Source of the DNA: Balneolaceae bacterium
Lineage (GTDB): Bacteria > Bacteroidota > Rhodothermia > Balneolales > Balneolaceae
Length of the DNA stretch: 64,000 nt
Assembly: GCA_017640665.1 (NCBI GenBank)
Contig: JAEPQE010000002.1
Location: 744,001 to 808,000, forward strand
Reading direction: 5' to 3'
The notes under the pieces: generated by a model
Database searches by the model: none
Seen by the model: only the letters and a program-made list of their open reading frames with translations
What the model was told of the DNA's origin: nothing
Translations under genes and position numbers: made by a program
Part shown: in pieces, positions 18,360 to 29,259 of the stretch
Numbering within the stretch: position 1 is the stretch's first letter
Layout of the letters: every line of letters starts with the position of its first letter

Positions 18360-19457
18360 TCATGTGATACTCCTTATAATCTGTTTTCGGTAGATATAGA
18401 TTCTCCAAATCATATATAATACCGTTGCGGGAACAATTACCCACAACATGGCAAGCTCTATTGTTGGAACGATGGATGATGATACTGCATCAAGTACCAG
18501 GTAAGTGAGGTAGCTGGAATAATAGAACAAGAAGATAGAACCGTCCATCCGGGTCAGATTAAAACCGGCAATAAAAATAGGAATACAGGCTATACTCACT
18601 GCCACCATAAACGGAAGGTCCAGATTAATCGCTTTTGCAGAAACATCCAGCACATTTGGCGCAATGATGAGGGTTAATCCTAAGGTAAGAAGCACATTAT
18701 AAAGATTACTTCCCAGTACATTAGCAACTGCGATATCAGCATTTCCTTTTCTGGCCGCAGAAAGTGAGGTTGCCACTTCAGGAAGTGAAGTCCCAATGGA
18801 AACAATAGTAAGCCCAATCACCAGTTCTGAAAGCCCGAGTACGGTGGCAATAACTACGGCACTTTCCACCATCCAGTTAGATCCCAATACAATCATGACC
18901 AGACCAATTAACAACATCCCTCCGTTTTTTATATAAAACCAGCTTCCTTTTGCTAACTCGTCCTCTGATTTTTCATACTCAAAAATCTGTTCTGTTTCAT
19001 CTTCTTTACTTTTTTGAATATGGATATATGTATAGATGGAATAGGCAATAAAACCACCTAACAATATCACCCCATCAATAGTTGTGAGCTTGCCATCAAA
19101 AGCCAGAATCATAAGAACAATACTTACTACGATAACAATGGGCACATCAATTTTAATGATTCGACGGGTAATATTAATGGGAGCGATAAGTGAGGTAATC
19201 CCCAAAATCAATAGAATATTCGCCACATTACTTCCAATGATATTTCCCAAAACAAGGTCAGCGCTACCACTTGCAGCTGCTTTTATGCTAATGGCGAGTT
19301 CCGGAGCACCTGTAGCAAAGGCAACTACCGTAAGCCCCATGATTAGGGGAGAAATTCCCCATTTAAGCCCAAAATGATCGACCGCTTTGAGAAATAATTC
19401 TGCGCCAGCAATAAGGGCTACGAGTCCGGCGATGAATAGTGCGATTGTTACGATCAT
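18360..19457 (-). CDS. Calcium/sodium antiporter (CaCA family, YrbG-type)
   Basis: The 365-residue membrane protein has the two inverted alpha-repeats of the cation/Ca2+ exchanger superfamily: VVAFATGAPELAISI with GNIIGSNVANILLILG, and VSIGTSLPEVATSLSA with ANVLGSNLYNVLLTLG. The acidic and asparagine residues in these repeats bind the ions. It uses the sodium gradient to expel calcium (or another divalent ion). About ten membrane segments are predicted by eye. A soluble acidic loop (SKEDETEQIFEYEKSEDE) separates the halves. It runs divergently from the hexosaminidase gene and next to nhaA, another Na+-linked transporter, though they are probably separate units. Confidence 0.92.
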   Translation of the reverse strand: MIVTIALFIAGLVALIAGAELFLKAVDHFGLKWGISPLIMGLTVVAFATGAPELAISIKAAASGSADLVLGNIIGSNVANILLILGITSLIAPINITRRIIKIDVPIVIVVSIVLMILAFDGKLTTIDGVILLGGFIAYSIYTYIHIQKSKEDETEQIFEYEKSEDELAKGSWFYIKNGGMLLIGLVMIVLGSNWMVESAVVIATVLGLSELVIGLTIVSIGTSLPEVATSLSAARKGNADIAVANVLGSNLYNVLLTLGLTLIIAPNVLDVSAKAINLDLPFMVAVSIACIPIFIAGFNLTRMDGSIFLFYYSSYLTYLVLDAVSSSIVPTIELAMLWVIVPATVLYMIWRIYIYRKQIIRSIT

Positions 19458-19590
19458 AAAATTTCTGTCCTTTGATTAGCTCCAAAGATGCGGATTTTTT
19501 GGCTATCAAGTGAAGTATTCACAAAAATTAAAAACAGTCTCTCTAAATTTTTTATGCGACTCATTTTCACTTAGATTCCACATCAAAAAA

Positions 19591-21243
19591 ATGATGAAAA
19601 ACTTTCCTTTAGCAATTGGTCTTGCACTGCTCTTTCTTTCTCCTCTTTCTGCATTTCAGGGAGTTTCTATTATTCCAAAGCCTGTTTCTATAACCCAAAA
19701 TAAAGGGACTTTTACGCTCGAGAAGAAACTCAAAATCTATATCTCCTCAGAAGAAATCAGACAAGAAGCTGAGTTGCTCAATAACCTATTGTTTGTGACC
19801 AATTGGAAAGGTTATCCGATTGAGAGATTAGAAACAACCGCTGATTCAAACTTCATCTTTTTAAAACTCGATTCGAATTTATCATCTGATCATGAAGAGG
19901 CCTATAGCATCAATGTCTCAGAATCAGGAGTAGAAATCTCATCCCAAACCCGGACCGGTATTTTTTATGGAATCCAAAGTCTGCGGCAACTACTCCCACC
20001 CGAAATTGAATATACCGATCCCTCTTTGGTACCCAAAAACATCGTTTGGAAAATCCCCGCCGTTGAAATTAGAGATCACCCACGGTTTGAATACCGGGGA
20101 ATGCATTTAGATGTAGCGCGACATTTCTTCCCAGTTGAATTCGTTAAAAAATACATTGACTTACTCGCGATGTATAAATTCAATCGTTTTCACTGGCATT
20201 TAACCGAAGACCAGGGCTGGCGCATTGAAATCAAAAAGTACCCCAAACTAACCGAAATTGGTGGCTGGCGGGATTCTACTCTGATTGGTAATTATGGCTC
20301 TGGTAGATACGATGGGATTCGGTATGGAGGCTATTATACTCAGCAAGAAATCAAGGAAGTTGTTCAATATGCCACTGAACGACACATTACTATTATCCCT
20401 GAAATAGAAATGCCCGGACATTCTACCGCCGCATTGGCTGCTTACCCCGAGTTTGGTTGCTTTGATAAAGAATATTCAGTTGCTACAACCTGGGGAGTGT
20501 TTGAAGATATCTATTGTCCTTCGGAGGCGACCTTTTCTTTTCTGGAGGATGTATTGGATGAAGTGATCGAGCTTTTCCCCAGTGAATATATTCACATTGG
20601 TGGGGATGAAGCTCCCAAAAAACAATGGGAAGAAAGTTCTATTGCTCAGGAAGTTATCAGGCGAGAAGGTCTTAAAGACGAACATGAACTGCAGAGTTAT
20701 TTCATTGGACGAATCGAGAAATATTTGAATTCCAAAGGGCGACAGATTATAGGTTGGGATGAGATTATGGAAGGTGGTTTAGCTCCTGGAGCAACGGTTA
20801 TGAGCTGGCGTGGGGAATCTGGTGGAATTGAAGCTGCCAAGATGGGCCATGACGTAATTATGACCCCCAATGCCTCCAACTATTTTGATCATTTTCAGGC
20901 TGAACCTACGGATGAGGAACCTATCTCTATAGGAGGCCTGACGACACTTAAAGATGTTTACGAATACGAACCCGTTCCTGAAGAACTAAGCGAGGAAGAA
21001 GCAAAATTTATAATTGGATCACAAGGCAATGTGTGGACAGAATACATGCACTCAGGCGCGAAGGTAGAATACATGGCGTTCCCAAGAGCGATTGCTTTAT
21101 CGGAGGTACTGTGGAGCCCTAAAGATTCTAAAGAATGGATTGAATTTTTAGATTTAAGGCTCACCTCAACGTTCGAAAGATTGAACATTCTTGGAGTAAA
21201 TTATGCCGAGCATTTCGATGTAAAAAGAGCGATCACCCGATAG
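19591..21243 (+). CDS. Beta-N-acetylhexosaminidase, GH20
   Basis: From ATG 19591 the protein has 550 residues and a clean signal peptide (FPLAIGLALLFLSPLSAF); the open frame begins earlier at GTG 19510, but that adds a long charged N-terminus before the signal and is rejected. The GH20 catalytic domain is full length: HLDVARHFFP, FHWHLTEDQGWRIEIKKYPK, and HIGGDEAP with the catalytic Asp339-Glu340 pair that works through the substrate's N-acetyl group. It removes terminal GlcNAc or GalNAc from chitin fragments, glycans or peptidoglycan, in the periplasm or outside. It ends three bases before the convergent permease gene. No other chitin or glycan genes sit beside it. Confidence 0.95.
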   Translation: MMKNFPLAIGLALLFLSPLSAFQGVSIIPKPVSITQNKGTFTLEKKLKIYISSEEIRQEAELLNNLLFVTNWKGYPIERLETTADSNFIFLKLDSNLSSDHEEAYSINVSESGVEISSQTRTGIFYGIQSLRQLLPPEIEYTDPSLVPKNIVWKIPAVEIRDHPRFEYRGMHLDVARHFFPVEFVKKYIDLLAMYKFNRFHWHLTEDQGWRIEIKKYPKLTEIGGWRDSTLIGNYGSGRYDGIRYGGYYTQQEIKEVVQYATERHITIIPEIEMPGHSTAALAAYPEFGCFDKEYSVATTWGVFEDIYCPSEATFSFLEDVLDEVIELFPSEYIHIGGDEAPKKQWEESSIAQEVIRREGLKDEHELQSYFIGRIEKYLNSKGRQIIGWDEIMEGGLAPGATVMSWRGESGGIEAAKMGHDVIMTPNASNYFDHFQAEPTDEEPISIGGLTTLKDVYEYEPVPEELSEEEAKFIIGSQGNVWTEYMHSGAKVEYMAFPRAIALSEVLWSPKDSKEWIEFLDLRLTSTFERLNILGVNYAEHFDVKRAITR

Positions 21244-21246
21244 ATA

Positions 21247-23940
21247 CTATTCACTCCTCAAAGCATCCACTGGTTTTGAAATTGCAGATCTCATCGCCTG
21301 AAAACCAATTGTTATGAATGAAATAAAAAGAATTGTTGCTCCTGCTAGGAAATAAATCCAGATACCCATATCGGTTTTATAGGCAAAAGAACTCAACCAA
21401 TCATTCATTACGAAATACACAACCGGTGCAGCGATACAAAATGAAATGATAATCAGTTTTAAAAAACTAGTGGAAACTAACATCAGAATACTCTGAATTG
21501 AAGCACCTAATATTTTCCTCACACCAATTTCTTTTGTCCGTTGGTTGATGATAAAAGTAGAAAGACCAAACAAACCCAGGCAGGCAATTAGTATAGCAAC
21601 TAATGAGAAATACCAGAATACCTGGCTTAACTGATCTTCAGAACGGTAAAGATTATCAAATTCTTCACTTAAAAAGCTGTATTCGAACACAGATGTAGGT
21701 GCAAACTCTTTCATTTTGGAATCTATGTAATGAAGAACTTCGGGAACATCTTCTGCCTTTGTTCTTACGAATAAATACGAACCCCAACGAGGTTGCAATG
21801 GAATAACCAGTGCTTCAACCTCGGAGTGCATCGACATATAATTGAAATTCTCAGTTACACCTACTATAGGACCGGAATAACTTCCCCAATGTAATATATG
21901 GCCAATAGGTTCTTCCAATCCAAGTTTTTGAACTGCTGCCTCATTAATAATCCATGCATTAGTATCTGTGGGAGCCTGTTTGGAGAAATTACGACCAGCC
22001 ACAAGGTTGACTCCCATCGTAGGAATAAAGTCGTGATCAAGCCCGTCATCTGCAATTCTCACTGTGACATCTTCATCTTCCGCCCTTCCTTCAGGAAGTA
22101 CACTTTCAACACTGAATCGCTTCCCGGGATAATCTCCTGCTACTGAAACGCTAAAAATGGAAGGGTTTCTTAACAGCTCCTGCTTTACAGTTTCAGGGTT
22201 TGCACGTACAGCATCCTCAAACTCACCAAACAACGGAACGTTAATTACTCCTTCTTTATCAAAGCCTAATTGCTCAGTTCTTAAAAAGCTCAGTTGATTG
22301 TATACCACAATAGTTCCGATTATTAAAAACAAGGATATGGCAAACTGGAATACAACAAGTCCTTTCCTCAAAAATGCGTTATTAGTGCTATTGGGAGTAA
22401 TTCCCTTTAGTACCTTAACCGGGGAAAAACCGGACATATAAATGGATGGGTAGATTCCCGAAATAAATCCTGAAAATAATGTTATTCCAACAAAACTAAG
22501 TACCAATGTTGGATCAAGTAGAAACTCCAGTGAGAATGATTTCACAGTTATTTCATTTAGATAAGGTAATAGGAAAATGGTAAGCCCATAAGCTAGTACA
22601 AGAGATATCAGACTCAGTAACATCGATTCTCCTAAAAACTGGAAAGCCAGTTGTTTTCTTCCCGCGCCAAGAGTTTTTCGAATTCCGATTTCACGCATTC
22701 TGTTGCTGGCCCTCGCTGTTGTTAGATTGATAAAATTTGCGCACGCAATCAGAAGAACGAAAACAGCAATTACAGAAAAAATGTATACATACCTCAAATC
22801 GCTGTTTGCCTGATATTCTTTTTCAAGATCTGAAGTAAGGTGAATATCAAAAAGAGGCTGTAAATGCATGGTGGCCAATTCTGAAGGCTTACGATCGGGT
22901 GGGGCAATTCTCGCAAAAAAATTATCCAGGAATCCAGGTAATTTTTGAGCCACTTCTTCAACAGAACTACCTTCTTTTAATAACACATATTCATACATAC
23001 CTGCCCAGGTTATGGAATTCTCAGGATTCCAGTTTGGTCCTGATGTGATCTCCATGAACGTATTCATCGAAAGTAAATAATTGAAAGGTAAGTGGGTATT
23101 TTCAGGCATCTTCTCCAAAACGCCGGTTACATTTAGATGGAAGTCGTCCCAATCTGACATATAAACTGTTTTACCTACTGGGTTTTCATCCCCAAAAAAC
23201 GCCATTGCCATTTCTTCTGATAAAACAACGCTTCTGGGATCTGTTAATGCTGTTTCTGGATTCCCGTATTTCAATGGGTAAGTGAAAACTTCAAAAAATG
23301 TAGAATCAGTATAAACACCTTTAGTTGCTTTGAACTTTTCATTCTCAAATTTTAAAACATTAAAATTTCCACTAATAGGAAAAAACCTGACTCCTTCCTC
23401 TACCTCAGGGATGGCATCTTTTACCGCATTCACTACTGGCGGTCCAATTGCAGCCCAATGGGTTTGATTCCCAGTCTCATACTTTATGGTTAACCGGTAA
23501 ATTCGATCTCCTTTTTCGTGGAACCGATCGTAGCTAAGCTCGTCATTGATAAATAATATGATCAAAAGGCAGGTTGCAATACCAATTGTTAAACCTACAA
23601 GATTTAATGAGGTATAAAACTTATTTCTGGAAATATTCCGTCCTAGGGTTTTAAAATAGTTCCGAAGTAAAGATGGCATCCACTTAGATTCTTCCCAGGA
23701 AGGTTTGGGAATTACTTTTGTAGTACGGACTTTAAATACATCCTCTCCTACCTTGTCTAACTCTCCAAATTTCTGAACGGCTTTATCAAAGGCCTCATCT
23801 TCACTTACCCCTTCTTCAATAAATTTATCAATCAGGTTATATAGATGAGATTCCATTTCCAAAATATCACTTTCCTCGAATGATGGATTTTTACTCAATC
23901 CGTGTTTCCATTTTGCTACTTTTTTTTCCAGAGATGCCAT
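21247..23940 (-). CDS. ABC transporter permease, MacB/FtsX type, with permease-prefix domain
   Basis: The 897-residue protein has an N-terminal soluble prefix (about residues 1-75, helical, typical of permeases paired with PadR regulators), then two copies of a MacB-like periplasmic domain plus FtsX membrane region: GLTIGIATCLLIILFIND, later NLTTARASNRMREIGIRKTL, and near the C-terminus INQRTKEIGVRKILGAS. Both copies end in the [MQ]R-[ET]-I-G-[IV]-R-K-x-L-G-A signature. No ABC ATPase gene is adjacent, so it must pair with one elsewhere. These permeases act as mechanotransmitters or exporters in stress responses rather than importers. The PadR gene lies 13 nt upstream in the same direction. 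Confidence 0.9.
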   Translation of the reverse strand: MASLEKKVAKWKHGLSKNPSFEESDILEMESHLYNLIDKFIEEGVSEDEAFDKAVQKFGELDKVGEDVFKVRTTKVIPKPSWEESKWMPSLLRNYFKTLGRNISRNKFYTSLNLVGLTIGIATCLLIILFINDELSYDRFHEKGDRIYRLTIKYETGNQTHWAAIGPPVVNAVKDAIPEVEEGVRFFPISGNFNVLKFENEKFKATKGVYTDSTFFEVFTYPLKYGNPETALTDPRSVVLSEEMAMAFFGDENPVGKTVYMSDWDDFHLNVTGVLEKMPENTHLPFNYLLSMNTFMEITSGPNWNPENSITWAGMYEYVLLKEGSSVEEVAQKLPGFLDNFFARIAPPDRKPSELATMHLQPLFDIHLTSDLEKEYQANSDLRYVYIFSVIAVFVLLIACANFINLTTARASNRMREIGIRKTLGAGRKQLAFQFLGESMLLSLISLVLAYGLTIFLLPYLNEITVKSFSLEFLLDPTLVLSFVGITLFSGFISGIYPSIYMSGFSPVKVLKGITPNSTNNAFLRKGLVVFQFAISLFLIIGTIVVYNQLSFLRTEQLGFDKEGVINVPLFGEFEDAVRANPETVKQELLRNPSIFSVSVAGDYPGKRFSVESVLPEGRAEDEDVTVRIADDGLDHDFIPTMGVNLVAGRNFSKQAPTDTNAWIINEAAVQKLGLEEPIGHILHWGSYSGPIVGVTENFNYMSMHSEVEALVIPLQPRWGSYLFVRTKAEDVPEVLHYIDSKMKEFAPTSVFEYSFLSEEFDNLYRSEDQLSQVFWYFSLVAILIACLGLFGLSTFIINQRTKEIGVRKILGASIQSILMLVSTSFLKLIIISFCIAAPVVYFVMNDWLSSFAYKTDMGIWIYFLAGATILFISFITIGFQAMRSAISKPVDALRSE

Positions 23941-23953
23941 AATTATCTGATTA

Positions 23954-24292
23954 TTAAGAGACTGAAGGTTTCATATTCCAAACTGTTTGCAATACATCAT
24001 TCACGTTAATCCAATGGGCTTTTTCACGCGCTAATTCTTCTTTTCCTTTTTTAGTTATAGAATAATATTTCCGTGGACGAGCTCCTTCCTGCACTTCCCA
24101 TCTGGACTGAGCTAAACCGTCTTTTTCAAGTTTATAAAGTACCGGGTACAGCATTCCGTCCGACCAATCCAGTACTCCACCTGAGAGTTCTCCTACTTTC
24201 TGGATAATCTCATATCCATAGTTTTCTCCCCAACTCAATATTGTAAGAATTAGTGGTTTAGAAGATGCTGCTACCAATGATTTTGAGATCAT
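23954..24292 (-). CDS. PadR-family transcriptional regulator
   Basis: At 112 residues it is the short PadR form: winged helix with LTILSWGENYGYEIIQKV, GMLYPVLYKLEKDGL as the recognition region, and RKYYSITKKGKEEL as the wing. PadR proteins mostly repress a neighbouring target. Here the neighbour downstream is the permease, likely in the same transcript. A 36-bp dyad starts 6 bp upstream of its start codon and is the obvious binding site, so it probably represses itself and the permease until an inducer arrives. Confidence 0.93.
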   Translation of the reverse strand: MISKSLVAASSKPLILTILSWGENYGYEIIQKVGELSGGVLDWSDGMLYPVLYKLEKDGLAQSRWEVQEGARPRKYYSITKKGKEELAREKAHWINVNDVLQTVWNMKPSVS

Positions 24293-24297
24293 AATAG

Positions 24298-24334
24298 ATA
24301 CTTTGAGTTATTTATACTTTCAACTCAAAGTATA
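24298..24334. promoter_or_regulatory. Probable PadR operator, overlapping dyads with repeated half-sites
   Basis: ATACTTTGAGTT (24298-24309) and AACTCAAAGTAT (24322-24333) are perfect 12-bp inverted arms with a 12-nt spacer. Inside it, TATACTTT (24313-24320) and AAAGTATA (24327-24334) form a second perfect dyad. The half-site ATACTTT thus occurs three times in 36 bp (one inverted). It sits just upstream of the padR start and about 100 bp before the divergent nifJ gene. Confidence 0.72.
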
Positions 24335-24429
24335 TAGACGAACTAAGTATTACAAGGTTTCAAAAAAATTCATCCCAATTTCACATTCCTTAGTTACAGT
24401 ATGTACAGCCTGAATTAATAGAGGAGCTT

Positions 24430-27400
24430 ATGAAACGAGTAATTCGAACCATGGATGGTAACGAAGCGGCTGCACATGTTGCCTTTAAAACAAACGAAGT
24501 AATCGCAATCTACCCTATCACTCCCGCTTCTCCAATGGGCGAATGGACTGATGCCTGGGCAGTTAAGAAAAAGAAAAACCTATGGGGGGATGTTCCAAAA
24601 ATCATAGAAATGCAAAGCGAAGGTGGAGCAGCTGGTACCGTTCATGGTTCATTACAATCTGGTTCACTAACCACTACTTTTACGGCAAGCCAGGGCTTAT
24701 TACTGATGTTACCCAACATGTATAAAATTGCCGGCGAGCTCACCCCTACCGTATTTCATATAGCTGCCCGTTCTCTTGCTACTCAGGCACTTTCTATTTT
24801 TGGTGATCATTCTGATGTTATGGCTGTTCGTTCAGCGGGTTGGGGAATGTTATTCGCCAATAATGTGCAGGAAGTGATGGATTTCTCTCTTATTTCACAG
24901 GCCGCCACTCTTTCTAGCCGAATTCCTTTTCTTCATATTTTTGATGGATTCCGTACTTCTCATGAAATAGCTAAGATTGAAGTTCTGTCTGACTCTGTAA
25001 TTAAGAAAATGATTAACCCTGAAATGGTGAAGGCTCATCGGGATCGAGGAATGAATCCGAACAAACCATTTATCAGAGGTACTGCTCAAAACCCGGATGT
25101 GTTTTTTCAGGCACGTGAGACTACCAATTCTTTTTATAATGATGCCCCGCTCAAGGTTGATAGTTTGATGCAGGAATTTGAAAAACTAACCGGTCGCAGC
25201 TACCATTTATTTGATTATGCAGGAGCTCCCGATGCGGAAAGAGTAATTATTATTATGGGATCAGGAGCAGATACTGTTTCTCAAACCGTTGAGTACCTTT
25301 CCAAACAAGGAGAAAAAGTTGGTGTATTGAAAGTTCGTCTATTCCGACCATTCTCCGTTAAGTACATGATAGAATCTCTACCTGAAACCGTGCGCTCTAT
25401 TGCTGTTCTGGATAGAACTAAGGAACCTGGTGCATTAGGAGAACCTCTTTATCAGGATGTAATAACCGCGTTGATTGAAGATCAAACATCAGAGACGCCA
25501 AAATTTGACCGGATACCAATAATAACCGGTGGTCGTTATGGGCTTTCTTCCAAAGAGTTCACCCCAGCTATGGTTAAATCTGTTTTTGAAGAACTGGAAA
25601 CTGATACTCCAAAAAACCATTTTACGATCGGGATTAATGATGATGTAACAAACACTTCCCTGGATTTTGATCCTGAATTTGATATCGAAACTAAAGATAC
25701 TACTCGCGCTGTATTTTGGGGTTTAGGTTCAGATGGTACCGTAGGTGCAAATAAAAACTCAATCAAAATAATTGGAGAAGAAACTGAGCTGAATGCCCAA
25801 GGATATTTTGTCTACGACTCAAAGAAATCAGGGGCCCGTACTATATCTCACCTTCGTTTTGGAAAAGGAGAAGTAAAACGTCCGTATCTGATCAGGAATG
25901 CCAATTTCGTTGGTGTTCATCAATTCGGATTCCTTCAACGCTACGATACTCTCGAAATGGCTGCTGATAGAGCCACCGTACTACTCAATTCCCCTTTCCC
26001 GGCTGATCAGGTTTGGAAGAAACTACCCAAAAAAGTACAGCAACAAATTCATGAAAAGAATCTGAAGCTTTTTGTGATTGACGGGTATGAAGTAGCAAAA
26101 AAAGCAGGACTAGGTATTCGTATCAATACTGTAATGCAAACCTGTTTCTTTGCAATTTCAGGAGTGCTTCCGAAAAGACAAGCCATAGATAAAATTAAAG
26201 AGTATATAGAGAAAACCTACGGCAAAAGAGGTAAAACCATTGTTAGCATGAATTTTCATGCAGTAGATATGTCGCTTGAGAATCTGTACGAAGTTAACAT
26301 TCCTGATGAAGCTAAATCGCGTATTACAACAGGAACAAAATTTTCCAAAGAATCTCCTGAATTCGTTCAGAAAGTAATTGCAGAAATCATCAATGGCCAG
26401 GGTGATAATTTACCGGTGAGTGCTCTTCCTTGTGACGGAACTTATCCTACAGGTACCACAAAGTGGGAAAAACGCGATATTGCTATGGACATTCCTGTCT
26501 GGAACCCTGATATCTGTATCCAATGTGGAAAATGTGTGGTTGCATGTCCTCACTCTGTAATCCGGGCCAAAGTAGTTGAACCAGCTGCGCTGGAAACTGC
26601 TCCTAATGAATTCAAACACACAAAAGCCCGATTTAAAGAATTCAAAGAACAGGAATATACATTACAGGTATCAGTTGATGACTGTACAGGGTGTTCGATT
26701 TGCGTGGAGGTGTGCCCCGTGAAAGATAAAAGTAATGTGAGTCGAAAAGCATTAAACATGGAACCCAAACTTCCTGTTCAGAAAAACGAACGAGAAAACT
26801 GGGACTTCTTCATCGATTTACCATCAGCTAAAGTAAAAGATCATCCTGAAATCGAATTCAATAAAATCAAAGAAACCCAGTTACTCGATCCCTATTTCGA
26901 ATTTTCGGGAGCATGTGCTGGTTGTGGTGAAACTCCGTACCTGAGTTTACTTACCCGTTTATTTGGCGATCGTATGATTGTAGCAAATGCTACAGGATGT
27001 TCCAGCATTTATGGTGGAAACCTCCCAACTACTCCATGGTGCACCGACAAAGAAGGTAAAGGCCCTGCGTGGAACAATTCTTTATTCGAAGATAATGCCG
27101 AGTTTGGTTTAGGAATGAGACTTGCAGTGGATAAAAAAAGAGAAACTGCTCATAACCTGCTCAAGCAAATGAGAGGAAAAGAAATCCCGGAATCTCTTGC
27201 AGAAGACCTTATACATGCCGACCAAAGTACAGAGCAAGGCATTCAGGAGCAGCAAAAAAGAGTTGATGAATTACTAAAGCGACTCTCTGGAAAAGCTACA
27301 GCCCCAAGTCGACGACTGGAAGAATTTGCTGATGCTCTGGTCAGGAAATCAGTTTGGATTATTGGTGGAGATGGCTGGGCTTACGACATAGGTTTTGGAG

Positions 27401-28014
27401 GGCTTGATCATGTGCTAGCCTCAGGTGAAAATGTAAACGTGCTGGTGATGGACACGGAAGTATACTCCAACACCGGAGGACAGGCATCGAAAGCAACCGG
27501 ACTTGGAGCTATCGCCAAATTTGCGGCTGGAGGAAAACCTACCCCAAAGAAAGATCTGGGAAGTATTATGATGAATTATGGTTATGTATATGTGGCTCAG
27601 GTTGCTATGGGAGCTAATGAAAACCAGGTAATTAAAGCCTTCAAAGAAGCTGAATCCTATGAAGGTCCTTCTATCATCATTGCATACAGCCATTGTATAG
27701 CTCACGGAATCGATATGTCCAAGGGCATGGATCAGCAAAAACTTGCAACCGATTCAGGATATTGGCCTATTTACCGCTATGATCCACGTATTCGGAAGGA
27801 GAATAAAAATCCACTTCAACTGGATTCTAAGCCACCTAAGCTTCCTCTAGCCGATTACATTTATAATGAACAACGGTATAAATTACTGACCCAAACCAAT
27901 CCAGGGAAATCAAGACAGTATCTTGAGGAAGCTCAGAACTGGGTAACTGCACATTGGAAAGGGCTTGAGGAACTTGCTGAAGAGCCTGAAGCACCATCAA
28001 CTGAAACAGAATAG
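24430..28014 (+). CDS. nifJ: Pyruvate:ferredoxin (flavodoxin) oxidoreductase, single chain
   Basis: The 1194-residue length matches homodimeric PFOR. In order: the pyrimidine-binding and substrate domain ([15 protein letters not shown] at the start), the transketolase-C-like and gamma regions, two ferredoxin-type 4Fe-4S motifs ([12 protein letters not shown] and [12 protein letters not shown]), [13 protein letters not shown] with [12 protein letters not shown] for the proximal cluster, and the thiamine diphosphate motif [16 protein letters not shown] followed by VYSNTGGQ. It splits pyruvate to acetyl-CoA and CO2, reducing ferredoxin, in the cytoplasm. GAGGAG lies upstream of the start. The next gene, 8 nt after the stop, is a DHOD-like flavoprotein that commonly accompanies PFOR. 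Confidence 0.97.
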   Translation: MKRVIRTMDGNEAAAHVAFKTNEVIAIYPITPASPMGEWTDAWAVKKKKNLWGDVPKIIEMQSEGGAAGTVHGSLQSGSLTTTFTASQGLLLMLPNMYKIAGELTPTVFHIAARSLATQALSIFGDHSDVMAVRSAGWGMLFANNVQEVMDFSLISQAATLSSRIPFLHIFDGFRTSHEIAKIEVLSDSVIKKMINPEMVKAHRDRGMNPNKPFIRGTAQNPDVFFQARETTNSFYNDAPLKVDSLMQEFEKLTGRSYHLFDYAGAPDAERVIIIMGSGADTVSQTVEYLSKQGEKVGVLKVRLFRPFSVKYMIESLPETVRSIAVLDRTKEPGALGEPLYQDVITALIEDQTSETPKFDRIPIITGGRYGLSSKEFTPAMVKSVFEELETDTPKNHFTIGINDDVTNTSLDFDPEFDIETKDTTRAVFWGLGSDGTVGANKNSIKIIGEETELNAQGYFVYDSKKSGARTISHLRFGKGEVKRPYLIRNANFVGVHQFGFLQRYDTLEMAADRATVLLNSPFPADQVWKKLPKKVQQQIHEKNLKLFVIDGYEVAKKAGLGIRINTVMQTCFFAISGVLPKRQAIDKIKEYIEKTYGKRGKTIVSMNFHAVDMSLENLYEVNIPDEAKSRITTGTKFSKESPEFVQKVIAEIINGQGDNLPVSALPCDGTYPTGTTKWEKRDIAMDIPVWNPDICIQCGKCVVACPHSVIRAKVVEPAALETAPNEFKHTKARFKEFKEQEYTLQVSVDDCTGCSICVEVCPVKDKSNVSRKALNMEPKLPVQKNERENWDFFIDLPSAKVKDHPEIEFNKIKETQLLDPYFEFSGACAGCGETPYLSLLTRLFGDRMIVANATGCSSIYGGNLPTTPWCTDKEGKGPAWNNSLFEDNAEFGLGMRLAVDKKRETAHNLLKQMRGKEIPESLAEDLIHADQSTEQGIQEQQKRVDELLKRLSGKATAPSRRLEEFADALVRKSVWIIGGDGWAYDIGFGGLDHVLASGENVNVLVMDTEVYSNTGGQASKATGLGAIAKFAAGGKPTPKKDLGSIMMNYGYVYVAQVAMGANENQVIKAFKEAESYEGPSIIIAYSHCIAHGIDMSKGMDQQKLATDSGYWPIYRYDPRIRKENKNPLQLDSKPPKLPLADYIYNEQRYKLLTQTNPGKSRQYLEEAQNWVTAHWKGLEELAEEPEAPSTETE

Positions 28015-28022
28015 GAGATGTC

Positions 28023-29039
28023 ATGGATCTTTCAACACGTTATCTCGGACTTGAACTTAAAAACCCTTTGGTTCCATCTGCCTCTCCTCTTTCTAAGAAT
28101 ATGGATAGCTTGAAGAGACTCGCAGAAGCTGGAGCCGGAGCTATTGTGATGCACTCCTTATTTGAAGAACAGATCAATGCAACCAGTATGGAACTTGATC
28201 ATTTTTTGTCCCACGGGACAGAAAGTTTCGGTGAAGCTCTTAGTTACTTCCCTGACATGGATGAATTTGAAGTAGGTCCGGATTCCTACCTGGAACACAT
28301 CGCCGAGGCAAAAAATTCTATTTCGATACCAGTAATTGGCAGTCTTAACGGGATTTCAAACGGCGGATGGATTAACTATGCCAAGTTAATTGAAGAAGCC
28401 GGTGCAGATGCACTCGAGCTGAATATTTACTATATCCCAACTGATCCGGATCAAACCAGTGCAGAAGTAGAGGCCAATTATCTGGAAGTGATAAAGTCTG
28501 TATGTGAGACTGTAAATATTCCCGTAGCTGTTAAGTTTGGAGCCTCTTTTTCATCCATTCCAAATATGGCTAAACGGATGACTCAACAAGGAGCAAAAGG
28601 ATTGGTTATGTTTAATCGCTTCTACCAACCGGATTTTGATATCAGAGCAATGGAAGTTGTGCCCCACCTTATTCTAAGTAACTCAAGTGAACTTCGACTC
28701 CCCCTTCGGTGGACTGCTATTCTATACAAAAAAATTGCTGCTGATATTGCCATCACAACCGGAATCCATAACGGCACGGATGTAGTAAAAGGAATACTTG
28801 CAGGAGCAAATATCACTATGGTTGCTTCCGAATTGTTATTAAACGGAATCGATCGCATCCCCGAAATACTTTCTGAACTCCAACGCTGGATGGAGGATTA
28901 TGAATATGTATCCGTGAACCAGATGCGAGGAAGTATGAGCCATATCCACACAGCTGAACCCGCCGCATTTGAACGAGCTAACTATATGAAAGTTCTCCAA
29001 TCGCTAAAGCAGGATCCTACCGGCAAATTGTGGTGGTAA
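28023..29039 (+). CDS. Dihydroorotate dehydrogenase-like flavoprotein
   Basis: The 338-residue protein begins [18 protein letters not shown], the FMN-binding barrel start seen in class 1 dihydroorotate dehydrogenases and PreA. It keeps barrel segments such as [20 protein letters not shown] and [16 protein letters not shown], but the family beside PFOR genes is distinct from true PyrD and its substrate is not known. A catalytic cysteine or serine of PyrD is not obvious. Position suggests a redox role linked to pyruvate oxidation. AGGAGA precedes the start. A 220-bp gap follows before the pyrimidine operon; I see no hairpin or operator there. Confidence 0.85.
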   Translation: MDLSTRYLGLELKNPLVPSASPLSKNMDSLKRLAEAGAGAIVMHSLFEEQINATSMELDHFLSHGTESFGEALSYFPDMDEFEVGPDSYLEHIAEAKNSISIPVIGSLNGISNGGWINYAKLIEEAGADALELNIYYIPTDPDQTSAEVEANYLEVIKSVCETVNIPVAVKFGASFSSIPNMAKRMTQQGAKGLVMFNRFYQPDFDIRAMEVVPHLILSNSSELRLPLRWTAILYKKIAADIAITTGIHNGTDVVKGILAGANITMVASELLLNGIDRIPEILSELQRWMEDYEYVSVNQMRGSMSHIHTAEPAAFERANYMKVLQSLKQDPTGKLWW

Positions 29040-29259
29040 ATTTGAGAGGCTTAATTCCCTTCAGAAAAGTATGAGAATTAATTACATCATTCTAAGGCTT
29101 CTATTGCTTTTTATTTAAATGGGACTATTTTGTTGAAAATTATTAACAAATTATCCACATTATTGATCTAATTTATCCTCCTGCAAGACATTAAGGTGAA
29201 CAATCTTTTTTCAACTTTACTATTTGCGCAAACTTAGATCACACTAACAGACTTGTAAT

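Noticed and set aside
19510-19590. GTG start 27 codons upstream in the hexosaminidase frame
   Set aside because: It would put a charged stretch before a good signal peptide; ATG 19591 fits export.
29040-29259. Bacteroidota-type promoter (TTTG / TAnnTTTG) before the pyrimidine operon
   Set aside because: TACTATTTG is near the right place but has the wrong spacing and no upstream TTTG; not enough to call.
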